Positions 47,226 to 56,291 of a DNA stretch of 64,000 nt are shown piece after piece (within the stretch, counting starts at the first letter, position 1; every line of letters begins with the position of its first letter). Position numbers and translations under genes: made by a program. This DNA is from CBDBZX01 sp965213645. Lineage in GTDB: Bacteria > Deinococcota > Deinococci > Deinococcales > Trueperaceae. The DNA is taken from NCBI GenBank assembly GCA_965213645.1, contig CBDBZX010000004.1, positions 62,001 to 126,000 of the forward strand, in the 5' to 3' direction. Under the pieces are notes generated by a model. The model was given only the letters and a program-made list of their open reading frames with translations. It ran no database searches and had not been told where the DNA came from.

Positions 47226-47926
47226 GAACAGTTGTTATTACGGGCTCGAGCAGCGGCATCGGTAAGGCAGCCGCGCTCACCTTAGCGCAGCCTGAGACCT
47301 CGCTGCACCTCTTAGGACGAAACGAAGAACGCTTGCAAGAGGTTGTACAGGCAGTCGAAGAGGCAGGCGGCGAGGCGGTCATCCATCAGGTCGATTTAGC
47401 CGAGGATACCCAATTAGAAGAGGTCGCTGCGACGCTCAGCGGACTTGGCAGTATCGACGTTCTCATCCACAGTGCAGGCGCAGTGTCACTCGCGCCCGTC
47501 GCGGAGACCTCCGCTGAAGATTTGGACCTCCAGTACCGCGTTAACTTGCGTGCGCCCTACCTCTTGACGCAGAAACTTCTCCCTTCACTCCAACAAGCCA
47601 GAGGGCAAATCGTCTTCATCAACTCGGGCGCGGGTCTCAATGCTAAGGCCAATTGGAGCAGCTACGCGGTCTCTAAACACGGTCTCAGAGCCCTAGCCGA
47701 CTCGCTCCGCGCCGAGGTCAAGCCGGACGGCGTGCGCGTGGTGAGCATCTATCCGGGGCGCGTGGCGAGCCCGATGCAAAAGCGCGTGCACGAGTTTGAA
47801 GGCAAGGAGTACGACCCCGAAAAGTTCGTGCAGCCAGAGGATGTGGCGCAGCAGGTCTCGAGCGTCCTCTCGCTGAGCGCCACTGCCGAAGTCACGGACC
47901 TCTCGGTTCGGCCAGCTAAAGGGTGA
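47222..47926 (+). CDS. SDR-family oxidoreductase
   Basis: 234 residues. Short-chain dehydrogenase with TGSSSGIGKAAAL, HSAGAVSL, FINSGAG (Ser) and SSYAVSKHGLRALA (Tyr, Lys). The relatively short C-terminus and YPGRVASPMQ fit classical SDRs. Translationally coupled to trpC (GTGA). Substrate unknown. Confidence 0.85.
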   Translation: MRTVVITGSSSGIGKAAALTLAQPETSLHLLGRNEERLQEVVQAVEEAGGEAVIHQVDLAEDTQLEEVAATLSGLGSIDVLIHSAGAVSLAPVAETSAEDLDLQYRVNLRAPYLLTQKLLPSLQQARGQIVFINSGAGLNAKANWSSYAVSKHGLRALADSLRAEVKPDGVRVVSIYPGRVASPMQKRVHEFEGKEYDPEKFVQPEDVAQQVSSVLSLSATAEVTDLSVRPAKG

Positions 47927-47933
47927 AGAAGTG

Positions 47934-47992
47934 AGGAGCAAGGAGAATTTAGGTTTTTCTATACTGACTCCTTGCTTCCCAAAGCTCACTCC
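47934..47992. repeat. R1-like hairpin, divergent copy 3
   Basis: GTGAGGAGCAAGGAG, variable loop, CTCCTTGCTTCC and GCTCAC. Same architecture as R1 copies 1 and 2 with compensating arm changes. May terminate the trpC-SDR transcript. Confidence 0.5.
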
Positions 47993-48039
47993 CCCCTTTT
48001 GAATTTCTCTTAATTCAATTATCCGTATAACCCTCGAGT

Positions 48040-48633
48040 ATGATGCACCTCTACCACTTCAGCGAAGACCCCAATATAAACGTGTTTATTCCGCGTCCCG
48101 TGCGTGTTTCCGTTGAACGACCCGAGGGCTCCGAATGGCTTAACGGACCTCTCGTGTGGGCGATAGACGAATCCCATCAAGTCATGTACCTCTTCCCCCG
48201 CGACTGCCCCCGCATCTTGCTTTGGGTGACGCCGAACTCAACTTCTAAGGATATCGAGCACTGGTGGCGCGGAAGTTCTTACGGAAAACTTGCGTATGTC
48301 GAAAAGGCATGGCTCGAGCCCCTCCAAACCACCCCAATTTACCGCTACGAACTGCCCACCGAATCCTTTGAAAACCTCCACGACGCGGGCATGTGGGTTT
48401 CGAAAGAGGTCGTGGAACCCTTGCGGATGGATGTGCTGGACAATTTAGTGGACGAGCTAGAAGCTCACGACGTTGAACTTCGCGTCGCCCAAAGCCTCGT
48501 CCTACTTAAAGAGGTCTGGCGCACCTCTTTACACGCGAGCGGGATTCGGCTGCGCAACGCTCGAGGGTGGGGAAAGCCTGGCTGGACGCATTCTAAAGAG
48601 GGTCGCGTCGTTGAAATCACCGAGCCAGATTGA
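48040..48633 (+). CDS. DUF6886-like protein
   Basis: 197 residues. LYHFSEDPNINVFIPRP, WAIDESHQVMYLFPRDCPR and a Trp-rich middle resemble the DUF6886 family, whose members have no assigned function; the opening YHFSE and FxPRP recall ADP-ribosyl-type folds, which is inference only. TATAAC lies 8 nt before the first of two ATG codons. Its 3' end overlaps convergent jetD by 17 bp, so it may be an accessory or neighbour of the Wadjet system. Confidence 0.65.
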   Translation: MMHLYHFSEDPNINVFIPRPVRVSVERPEGSEWLNGPLVWAIDESHQVMYLFPRDCPRILLWVTPNSTSKDIEHWWRGSSYGKLAYVEKAWLEPLQTTPIYRYELPTESFENLHDAGMWVSKEVVEPLRMDVLDNLVDELEAHDVELRVAQSLVLLKEVWRTSLHASGIRLRNARGWGKPGWTHSKEGRVVEITEPD

Positions 48634-49786
48634 GCGCTATATATAAGCGCCGAAGCTCCCGAACGGCGTAACCGTGAGAGATGCGCTCTTGCTCGAGCCT
48701 CACCTCACCCCGAACTAAGAGGTCAAAGACCCGCGCCTCTTCCAGCGTTAGGTTCGGTAGCGCCGTCACCGTGCTCTTCGCGCCAGAAACTTTGAACGCA
48801 CCGAACGTCCGTAACGTCACCTCATCCATCATGAGCGAGATGACGTTGGGGAAATAGCCTCGTAGCTGCGACAGAATTTGAAAGCCGTGCGCGTCGAGGT
48901 CGCCCCAATAGAGGATGGGGCAGCGCTCGAGCCACGTAACAGACGCGAGCACCTCCACTGCGAAGCCCTTGCCGAAGAGCCCAAAGCTATTTGGGAGCAT
49001 AGGCAGCGTCAGAAACGTCATTTCGTTCTCCGTGATGACGAAGGGGTGTCCAGCGAGGTCAAGCGACGCAAACTGAGAGACGGGTGTGCTGAGGTCGCTG
49101 ACGGGCAGGGCGTAACGTTCTACAAACCGTTCATCCAAGACTCTAAAGCGGATGAGCGCTTCTTTGTAGCGGAGGTGGAAGCGCTTTTCGAACAGAGCTT
49201 CGCGTTCGTCCATACCGTCTAGGGGTAGGACGTGCCCTAGCAGCTTGCTGAGAATCCCCCTGTTCTCCTCCACGAACTTGCTGTGCACCGCAATCGGCAA
49301 TTCGCGCGTGTAGAGGTTGGGGCGGGGCTGTTCTAAAAAATAGCGGCACACTTTAAGCAGACCCGCCCATTTATTCAAGTGCCTAAGCACCTCTTTCGGA
49401 CGCGCTTCTATCCAATCGGAAAGCTGCGGCACGTCTCGCCGTGCTGCTTGAACCGCGTCCTTGAAACGCTTGAATTCTCCCTCTTTGCCAGTGAGCTTGA
49501 GAAAGTCTGTTTCGTTCTCTATCCAGATACGCGACGGTAAGGATTGCGGTCCGTAGCGCCGCATCGTTCGCGTCTCCACCGCGACGCTGTAGCCGTAGCC
49601 CTTCTCCCTTTTCGCGCCCGACAAGAGCGTCTGAACGCCCGCTTTGACCGTCATGTAATCGTCGGACGCTTTGACTTTTGGGAAGGGCAGCTCGAGTGGA
49701 AAGAAATCCTCATTCGTTAGGTAAGCCTCGAGAAACCTCACGTAGTGACGCTCCGCCTTGTCTCGCACCTGCGCTGGCGTCAACAC
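48617..49786 (-). CDS. jetD: Wadjet protein JetD (DUF3322/DUF2220, TOPRIM nuclease)
   Basis: DNA-cleaving subunit of the Wadjet anti-plasmid system; cuts DNA after loop extrusion by JetABC. 389 residues. The N-terminal DUF3322 part is followed by the DUF2220 TOPRIM domain: catalytic Glu in FVITENEMTFL and the DxD in YWGDLDAHGFQILSQLR. GTG 49786 (MLTPAQVR) has no good ribosome site. A 172-bp gap filled by an R4 repeat separates it from jetC, whereas the other jet genes overlap. Confidence 0.9.
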   Translation of the reverse strand: MLTPAQVRDKAERHYVRFLEAYLTNEDFFPLELPFPKVKASDDYMTVKAGVQTLLSGAKREKGYGYSVAVETRTMRRYGPQSLPSRIWIENETDFLKLTGKEGEFKRFKDAVQAARRDVPQLSDWIEARPKEVLRHLNKWAGLLKVCRYFLEQPRPNLYTRELPIAVHSKFVEENRGILSKLLGHVLPLDGMDEREALFEKRFHLRYKEALIRFRVLDERFVERYALPVSDLSTPVSQFASLDLAGHPFVITENEMTFLTLPMLPNSFGLFGKGFAVEVLASVTWLERCPILYWGDLDAHGFQILSQLRGYFPNVISLMMDEVTLRTFGAFKVSGAKSTVTALPNLTLEEARVFDLLVRGEVRLEQERISHGYAVRELRRLYIALNLAR

Positions 49787-49799
49787 CTTATCGTTACCC

Positions 49800-49925
49800 T
49801 TTTGATGATGTCACCCCGTTCACGCAGTCGGACGTAGTCTTGCGTAGTCGAGGGGTCTCGCCCCACACTCTCGGCAAGGGGAGGAGGCGAATGCAGAGAC
49901 TCTTCACTGCGTTCAGAGTGACATG
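49800..49925. repeat. R4 repeat, copy b, between jetC and jetD
   Basis: GATGTCACCCCGTTCACG through GTCGAGGGGTCTCGCCC to AGAGACTCTTCACTGCGTT then CAGAGTGACATG. Internal part matches copies a, c and d. It is the only non-overlapping junction in the jet operon. Confidence 0.7.
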
Positions 49926-49958
49926 AATTATTATTAACCCGACGATGCAGCATTGCCG

Positions 49959-52900
49959 TCACTGTATCGTTACCCGCCCCTCTCGAGCATCGCGGAAGAT
50001 TTGCTTTCTCCGTTCGAACTCGGTCTTGCTCAGGTTGTAGACCTCGGAGTCGTTCTCCTCTAAGCTGTTCTTGACGAAGTGACACACCGAGATGTAGGGC
50101 TCGACGATGTGGATTTTGTTCTCGGGCGTGACGACTAAGAGTTGCAGCCCGAGCTTCTTGAAAAGCTCCAGCGCGTAGCGGGCGTTGCGCTCGTCGTTTC
50201 TATCGAACGCTTCGTCGATCACAACAAAGCGCAACGACTTCGAGGTGGTGTGGGCGTGCCCTAATCCAAACTGATATGCGATAGCGGACGCCAAAATCGT
50301 GTACGCGAGCTTCGCCTTTTGCCCGCCTGACTTGCCCGACGAATCCGAGTAGTAGTGGCGCTCCGTGTCGTCGACGCTGTATCTTTCGCTGGCGGCGAAG
50401 TCGAGCCAGTTGCGCACGTCCGTGACTTTGCGCGTCCAGCGTTCGTCCGTTTCGAAGCGCTCGATGAGGGCGCGGATGTGCCTAAAACTCGCCTCGCTCG
50501 CCTCGGGTTGCCCCACGTCCGCGAAGCACGCCCGGAGCATCGTCTTGAATTCTCTGATTTCGGGGTCGCGGTTGTCGCTGTGCTGGAGTTCGATGTAGGT
50601 CGTGGGCGTGTAGTCGATGCTTCTAAGCGACTCGTTGAGTGTCGCAATGCTCTCCTTGATGTCGTTCTGCCGCCCCTCCAAGTCCGCTTGAAAGACGACG
50701 ATGTGCTCTAAAATCTTGCTGCCTAAGAGCGTTCTGAATTCATCTTCGAAGCGCGGCAAGTCATCGTCTTTGACCTTCTCTAGCATCGCGTTGAAATCAT
50801 CTATAGCTTCCGTGGAGGGGTCTACGTCGACGGTCTCTTCCGGGTAGGCGCTTTTATAGCGCTGCATCCGTTTGACAATTCTGCTCGTCAAGACACGCTC
50901 TCGCCCTTGCGCCTCCTCACGCCGTTCTTGAAGGTGAGCTACCACGTCATCTTTACGGGTGGAGAGCGTCTCGAGCGTCAGCGGCGCATCCGCCAGATAC
51001 TCGTTTATGTGTGGGCTGTGGGTCTCGAGCAAATCCAGCGACACTTCGGCGAGGCGCATATCAGCACGTTTCTGTCTATCTTGAAACTCCTGAATATCGC
51101 GCTCGAGCCCGAGTTGACCTCTCTGCGTTTCTTCTTTGTCCGCCTCGAGCTTTCTCACCTCTTGCGCCAACGCTTCCAACTGCTCGCGGAGTTGCTTGAG
51201 CCTGTCGGAACTTTGCTCGAGGTCATCCTTCTGTCTGCGGAGGTCTTGCAGCGTCTCATCATCGCTCCGCCAATCGATGGCGGCAAAGCTGTCGAACTGG
51301 AGAAACCTTTGGACTTGCTCCCTCTGCTTCTCCAACTCTTTACGCCGCGCCTCAACCGCTTCCAACTCGCGGCGGACTTCTACGAACTGCTCGGTAAGGC
51401 TCGAGCGCTCCGCCTCTAACGCCGCGATTTTCTCCTCGTTGCTCCAGCCCAAGATGTAGCGGGTGCGGTCATTCAGTCGGCGGCGGTCATCCTTTTCAAA
51501 ACGTTCGTTGCCCCCTTTGATGAGCCCCGCGAGGGTGAGCGCCCGCTTTTCGTACCTGACCTCTTCTAAGGTGCAGCAGGTGAAGTCGTAGCTCTTGGCG
51601 AGTTCGCGGCGAATCCAACCCTGAAAGCTGCCGGGTTTGACCTCGAGCTTATGGATCAGTTTGTCGGCGGGAACCTCGGCGGTAGAGATATCCACCCCTT
51701 CACCCTGAACGCGGTGGAAGACGATGCGCCCTTTTAGGTCGGTCTGGTTGACGTAGCGGCTCACCGCCTCGTAGTGCTGCGCCGGGACGAGCAGCCGCAA
51801 GCCGAAGGAATGCAAAAGCCGCTCGATCGCCCCCTCCCACGCCCGATCGTCATCTTTGACTTTGAGGCGTTCACCGATGAAGGGGACCTCGTCCTCGGGT
51901 AGCTCGAGCGCGTCTAGCACCCTTCGGCGCAGTTCCAAGTTTCGCTGCGGAATCTGGCTCTCTCGCTGCCGCAGTGAGTCTATCTCTTGCGCTAGGGTTT
52001 CACCTTGGGATTTGAACTTGCTTTCCTCGAGTTTAAGTTCGTCGCGTTCATCGCTCGCTTCAGTCAAATGCGCTTGCAACGTTGCTTGCATCTGCTGAAC
52101 CTGTTGCTTCGCGGCAAGGAACGTCTCTCTATTCTCGTACTCGAGCACTTCTAATTGACGCGCTAGCGCGTCGTAGGTTTCGGCGTACCGTTTCTTGTCG
52201 GCAACTTGTTTGTGCAACGCCGCAATATCTTTCTCTAAAAGCGCCAGTTGCTGACCTGCCCTATCACTGCCGATGGCGACGCTCACTCGGCTGTGCTCTT
52301 CACGCTTTGCGTCTAAACGTCGCGCCACCTCTGCCAACGTCTGCGTGACCTCTTCCAATGCCGTTTGGGTCTGTTCAATCTTCGGCGCTAACAACCGCTG
52401 AGTTTGCCTTGCGAAGTAGGCGGGGACGAGGCGTTCGGTCTCTCTCAGTTGCGCGGCGCTCTGCATGAGCGTGCGGTAACGTTGCGCGTCGCTATGAAAT
52501 GGGGTGAGAAGCTCGAGTTGCTTCCTCGCTTTCTGAATCGCTTCGTAGGAACGGGTGAGGTCGCCGTAGTGTTGGCGCAGGTCGCCGATGCTCGCCTGCA
52601 CGTCGCCGCGCTCCAACATGCGCTCGCGCACGAAAGCGTTGAGGCTGTCGATGTTTTTAATCTTGACGGTCTGGTTAAAGAGGTCGAGCGCCTTTTCGGA
52701 GCGCACGCCGAAGGCTTTGCGGAAGCGTTTGCTGTAGGGCGTGAAGAGGTCGAAAAGCTCCACTTGGGCGGAAGAAGTGAGCCGCTTTTTGAGGTCGGGG
52801 ATGCTGATGAAATTCGCGAAGTCCTCCGCAACCGTGAGCGCTTTCTCTGCAATGACAAAAAACTTCTCCACCTTGCGGTGTTGCAGCCACAACACCTGCG

Positions 52901-53303
52901 CGAGCGTCATGGTTTGCCCGAGCCCGGCGTTCGTGAACTGCGCGAGCAGCACGCTGTAGGAGCCTTCGTCGCGTAGATACTGCGTCTTCGCGCCGTAGCC
53001 CTCGTCGCGTCTGACTTTGCCGAACGCGCCCTGCACATAACTGCGCTCGTCGCGCTCGCGTTTGCTCGAGCCCGAGGCTTGGTTGTAGCTGCGTTTTTGA
53101 TTGGGGACGAGTAGCGTAAGGAGCGCGTCCACGAGCGTCGACTTACCGGAGCCGTTCGCGCCCGCTAGGAGTGAGGTTTGGGCCCTGGGCTCGACGCGCC
53201 AGACCTTCTGGTTGAACGTGCCCCAGTTGAAGACCTCGAGCCGCGTCAACCTGTACCCGGCTCGGCTGTTGTCCAGTTCAAACTCGAGTCTATTCGCCTG
53301 CAT
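49959..53303 (-). CDS. jetC: Wadjet protein JetC (SMC-like ATPase)
   Basis: Motor subunit of the Wadjet SMC complex. 1,114 residues. Walker A LLAGANGSGKSTLVDALLTL near residue 50, long coiled coils (about 290-440 and 620-760) around a central hinge-like domain, signature SGKSGGQKAKLAY and Walker B LRFVVIDEAFDRNDERNARY near the C-terminus. ATG 53303 has AGGAG about 6 nt upstream and overlaps jetB by 14 bp. Motifs are intact, so the ATPase should be active. Confidence 0.93.
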   Translation of the reverse strand: MQANRLEFELDNSRAGYRLTRLEVFNWGTFNQKVWRVEPRAQTSLLAGANGSGKSTLVDALLTLLVPNQKRSYNQASGSSKRERDERSYVQGAFGKVRRDEGYGAKTQYLRDEGSYSVLLAQFTNAGLGQTMTLAQVLWLQHRKVEKFFVIAEKALTVAEDFANFISIPDLKKRLTSSAQVELFDLFTPYSKRFRKAFGVRSEKALDLFNQTVKIKNIDSLNAFVRERMLERGDVQASIGDLRQHYGDLTRSYEAIQKARKQLELLTPFHSDAQRYRTLMQSAAQLRETERLVPAYFARQTQRLLAPKIEQTQTALEEVTQTLAEVARRLDAKREEHSRVSVAIGSDRAGQQLALLEKDIAALHKQVADKKRYAETYDALARQLEVLEYENRETFLAAKQQVQQMQATLQAHLTEASDERDELKLEESKFKSQGETLAQEIDSLRQRESQIPQRNLELRRRVLDALELPEDEVPFIGERLKVKDDDRAWEGAIERLLHSFGLRLLVPAQHYEAVSRYVNQTDLKGRIVFHRVQGEGVDISTAEVPADKLIHKLEVKPGSFQGWIRRELAKSYDFTCCTLEEVRYEKRALTLAGLIKGGNERFEKDDRRRLNDRTRYILGWSNEEKIAALEAERSSLTEQFVEVRRELEAVEARRKELEKQREQVQRFLQFDSFAAIDWRSDDETLQDLRRQKDDLEQSSDRLKQLREQLEALAQEVRKLEADKEETQRGQLGLERDIQEFQDRQKRADMRLAEVSLDLLETHSPHINEYLADAPLTLETLSTRKDDVVAHLQERREEAQGRERVLTSRIVKRMQRYKSAYPEETVDVDPSTEAIDDFNAMLEKVKDDDLPRFEDEFRTLLGSKILEHIVVFQADLEGRQNDIKESIATLNESLRSIDYTPTTYIELQHSDNRDPEIREFKTMLRACFADVGQPEASEASFRHIRALIERFETDERWTRKVTDVRNWLDFAASERYSVDDTERHYYSDSSGKSGGQKAKLAYTILASAIAYQFGLGHAHTTSKSLRFVVIDEAFDRNDERNARYALELFKKLGLQLLVVTPENKIHIVEPYISVCHFVKNSLEENDSEVYNLSKTEFERRKQIFRDAREGRVTIQ

Positions 53304-53913
53304 AGGTCTCCTCAGTAGATAGGTGCGCCGCTAACTTCTCTTTAATCTCCACCAAATCGTCCGCCGAGAGCTTCGCCCGGATGATACGGCGGATTTCGTA
53401 GCGCTCGTCGTCGCCGGAAAGCTTTTTCAAGAAGCCCAAGTCCGCCACCCGCCTGATGAGCGTGTCCACCGTCCTCAGCAGCCGCTTCTCGTCGGTGTGC
53501 TCCTCCAAAAAGAGTGTCAGCATCCCTTGGATGTCGCTTTTGGATACCACCGCTTGCGTGGAGCGCAACTCACGCTGGTCGAACTGGACGAGGCGCTCGC
53601 GCAGCAAAACGCAGAGCAGGGTCGCGTTGTAGGAGAGCTTCTGGCGGCGGACGAGGCGGGGCAAGGGTTCTTGCGTCTCTTCGACTTCATCGTCTCCCGC
53701 CTCTGGCTGCGTTAGATAGGCGTAGCCCTCGACTTCGTCCAGATGAAGCGCGACGCCGAAGCTCTCGAAGTGCTCCCTCACGGCGATCTGGTAGTCGAGT
53801 AAGAGGCTCCACGCGCTGTCGTCCGCCTCGAGCGTCCCTTGCAACAGCTTGATGATGACCGCCGCGTAAGGCGCTTGTTTTTCTCTGTCCAAACGCTCCA
53901 ACACGTCACTCAC
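53290..53913 (-). CDS. jetB: Wadjet protein JetB (DUF4194, kleisin-associated subunit)
   Basis: 207 residues. MukE/kleisin-interacting-type subunit: winged-helix segments with DEVEGYAYLTQPE, LVRRQKLSYNATLLCVLLRE and IRRVADLGFLKKLSGDDERYEI. Overlaps jetA by 8 bp and jetC by 14 bp, giving tight coupling. Confidence 0.9.
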   Translation of the reverse strand: MSDVLERLDREKQAPYAAVIIKLLQGTLEADDSAWSLLLDYQIAVREHFESFGVALHLDEVEGYAYLTQPEAGDDEVEETQEPLPRLVRRQKLSYNATLLCVLLRERLVQFDQRELRSTQAVVSKSDIQGMLTLFLEEHTDEKRLLRTVDTLIRRVADLGFLKKLSGDDERYEIRRIIRAKLSADDLVEIKEKLAAHLSTEETYAGE

Positions 53914-55426
53914 TTGATCTTACGAAGACGACTTGGGGCATCTCGAGCGCCGCCACGCTAGTTTCATCAGGTTGACCGTTGAACTGCTTTTCGAGCCGTC
54001 CATCAAATTCTCGACTCGCACCATGACTCGCCCACCCATTAAGCACAACCGTCTGCGAGGTTGTCTCGTCGATGTAATGCTGCTCGCCCTGCGCGGCAAT
54101 GCTCAAGTAGGTGATGATTTCTGATAGACCTTGCTCGGCGGGGTAGCGCCCGAGTAGCTCAGCGAGATTGATGTGCGGACGCTCTTCTAAAAACGATTCG
54201 ATTTGTGCCTCGAGCCGCTGCCTGTCCACGACCAATCCGCTGTAGAGCGCGGCAGTATCCACCGCTGCGAGGTCCTCACCGCCTACAGCGAGCGGTTGCG
54301 GCGCGAAGGTTGGGGTGTCGCTGGCTTCCCACAGCGGGCGCTCCATCACGAGGTGCAGCGCGGGGCGGGTCTCGAGCGCCATGAAGTCGTCCGTTTCGGG
54401 CACGTCCACCTCTTTGCCCCGCACGGCGAGCTGCTTGATCTCCGCGATGAGGTCCAACACGCGCCTGTTTTCCGCTAACGCCTGCTCGTTGAGCAGACGG
54501 CGCAACTGCTCAGCGAGGTGGCGGTTCGACCCGATGACGCCGCTGCTGGCGAGCAAGAGGTCTTCTTTGATGCGCCTGAGCCCCTGCTGCTGCGTCAAGT
54601 TGCCGAGTTCGCTGAGGGCGTAAGCCTCTTCGACGAGTTGGCGCAACGCCGCTTGCTTTTCGGGCGAGGCGAGAAACTTCCAAAAGGTATAGAAGCTCCG
54701 CCCTTGGTCCGACTCCCTAAGCTCGGCGTCCGCTTCTAAGACGCTCCCTAACACCTTTCCCTTCGTCGCGTGCGCCTCGAGTTGTTGCGCCTGCACACGC
54801 CGCGCAATTTCTCTGAATTTGTCCTCTATTCCCTTGAAGTCGGAAAGTAGTTGCCGCGCAAGTTGATTCGCCTCGATAAAGCGCTCTTTAAGCTGCGTGG
54901 TACTGTAGCGCGGCACTTCGCCAGAGGTCTTAATCGCGTCAATCTCGGCTTGCAGCTTCGCTTTCTCCGCTTCCAAGTACGCCAGGCGCGTCTCCGGGTC
55001 GGTGTTGCTCTGAACGCTGATTTCTTTCAGTAGGCTAAAGATATGTAAAAATCGCGACTCCGCGCCGATAAACTCACGCCTCTGCAAATCGTTCAACCAA
55101 CCCAGCACCCGCTCTGTATGGGACGTAAGTTCGAAGACGGGCTCATCGTGACCTAAGTAGCGCCGTGTCAAGAAGTTATGGTCGTCGTCGCACCAAATTT
55201 CGAGGTAGCGCTGAGCACTATTGGTGTAGAGCTTCGGCGTCTCTTCGTGGATTACCTCGAGATACCCCTCCAAATCCTCCAGCAGTGCGCTATAAGGAAC
55301 CGACGTGCGGTGCTGCGCCTTGAACGCACTCTGCAAAAAGCCAATAATGAGCGTGGCGTTTGGGCTGCGCAAGAGCTTGAGACTAAAGGAGTGCTCGAGG
55401 TCGAATTGGATTTGGCTGTGGTTCAA
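53906..55426 (-). CDS. jetA: Wadjet protein JetA (DUF3375, kleisin-like)
   Basis: 506 residues. The kleisin-type subunit: helical N-terminus (LEHSFSLKLLRSPNATLIIGF), SEVPRYSTTQLKER-like middle with EKAKLQAEIDAIKTSGEVPR, coiled regions, and a C-terminal winged-helix region (GLSEIITYLSIAAQ). TTG 55426 is the likely start. A TATAAT at 55466-55471 (minus) about 40 bp upstream could be the operon -10. An R3 repeat lies immediately upstream. Confidence 0.9.
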   Translation of the reverse strand: MNHSQIQFDLEHSFSLKLLRSPNATLIIGFLQSAFKAQHRTSVPYSALLEDLEGYLEVIHEETPKLYTNSAQRYLEIWCDDDHNFLTRRYLGHDEPVFELTSHTERVLGWLNDLQRREFIGAESRFLHIFSLLKEISVQSNTDPETRLAYLEAEKAKLQAEIDAIKTSGEVPRYSTTQLKERFIEANQLARQLLSDFKGIEDKFREIARRVQAQQLEAHATKGKVLGSVLEADAELRESDQGRSFYTFWKFLASPEKQAALRQLVEEAYALSELGNLTQQQGLRRIKEDLLLASSGVIGSNRHLAEQLRRLLNEQALAENRRVLDLIAEIKQLAVRGKEVDVPETDDFMALETRPALHLVMERPLWEASDTPTFAPQPLAVGGEDLAAVDTAALYSGLVVDRQRLEAQIESFLEERPHINLAELLGRYPAEQGLSEIITYLSIAAQGEQHYIDETTSQTVVLNGWASHGASREFDGRLEKQFNGQPDETSVAALEMPQVVFVRSSE

Positions 55427-55498
55427 AGGCGGTTCCTATCGCACGAACTTAGGATGGTTGAGCGCATTATAGAGCTTCAGCGTGCTAGAGGTTCGTTT

Positions 55499-55605
55499 AT
55501 TTCAGCAGTTCCACGCTTCGCTGCACTAACTGATTACGTCCTTTCCTACTCGCATCCGACAAGCACGCTTCCTTGCTGTAGCAAGGAAGCGTGAAAACGC
55601 TATTT
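55499..55605 (-). repeat. R3 repeat, copy B
   Basis: Minus orientation. Ends ATAGCGTTTTCACGC and GCGTGGAACTGCTGAAAT; hairpin CACGCTTCCTTGC-TACA-GCAAGGAAGCGTG, then TCGGATGCGAGTAGGAAAGGAC and CAGTTAGTGCAGCGAAGCG. Arm changes relative to copy A are matched on both sides. Confidence 0.85.
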
Positions 55606-55765
55606 ATAGCCTCGAGTGCTAGACACTTCATTTGGCAGGTATCCGTATACCGAGTAAGGTGAGGTGTTGCACGCACTTTAGGTGATGAAATCCTGTTAGC
55701 CTGCGAGCGTGGCAGGCGGGTCTTCTTGTATGACATCACTCATCTTTTACTTGACGCTGCACTGA

Positions 55766-55936
55766 GTACTCTGTCAATTAGAAAATGAGTGCTGTCATTC
55801 TGAGCGGAACGAAGTGGAGTCGAAGAATCTCTGACCTTGCTGACTCCTCTGCCAGAGATTGCGAGGCGAGACCCTTACGCCTTCGGCTCAGGGTGACATC
55901 AGTAAGAAGGTATCAATACTTTGTTTACGGTGTACT
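55766..55936. repeat. R4 repeat, copy c
   Basis: Starts GAGTACTCTGTCAATTAG, contains TGTCATTCTGAGCGGAACGA and CTTCGGCTCAGGGTGACAT, ends TTTACGGTGTACTGAG. Directly adjacent to copy d, sharing the GTACTGAGTAC junction. Confidence 0.7.
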
Positions 55937-56105
55937 GAGTACTCTGTTAACTAAAGAATGATGTCATTCTGAGCGAAACCCTTCGGCAAGCAAGGCTCCG
56001 CGTTTCGCAAGGGCGAAAACTACGTAACCGCGTGGTCGCGTCCCGCTAGCGACTACGTGAACGGGGTGATAACAATGTCGCAAATCTTAGTTGACGCTGT
56101 ACTGA
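55937..56105. repeat. R4 repeat, copy d
   Basis: Starts TACTCTGTTAACTAAAG, then ATGTCATTCTGAGCGAAAC and GAACGGGGTGATAACA, ends TTAGTTGACGCTGTACTGAG. The two ends are an imperfect inverted repeat. Together with copies c and R3-B it fills the gap 55427-56206. Confidence 0.7.
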
Positions 56106-56206
56106 GCCCCGTTTTACCTCTCGAGATAGCCACAATTAGACACCACTGGCTGGATTTTCCCACATCCACTTCACATTTTTACCTGTGAGACGAATACTTC
56201 ACGCAC

Positions 56207-56235
56207 TTGGGCGCACGTGCGTGACACTTTATAGC
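56207..56235 (+). promoter_or_regulatory. Candidate promoter of the HD-GYP gene
   Basis: TTGGGC, 17-bp spacer containing the palindrome GCACGTGC, then TATAGC. About 55 bp before ATG 56292. Confidence 0.5.
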
Positions 56236-56291
56236 TATGGTTTGTCGGCGGCACATATGGGTGGCTTGGGACACAACTTGGAGCGGTGCGT

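Noticed and set aside
48617..55426. MukBEF or a condensin locus instead of Wadjet
   Set aside because: The fourth gene encodes a DUF3322/DUF2220 TOPRIM protein, and the kleisin-like gene matches DUF3375, which together define the Jet set.
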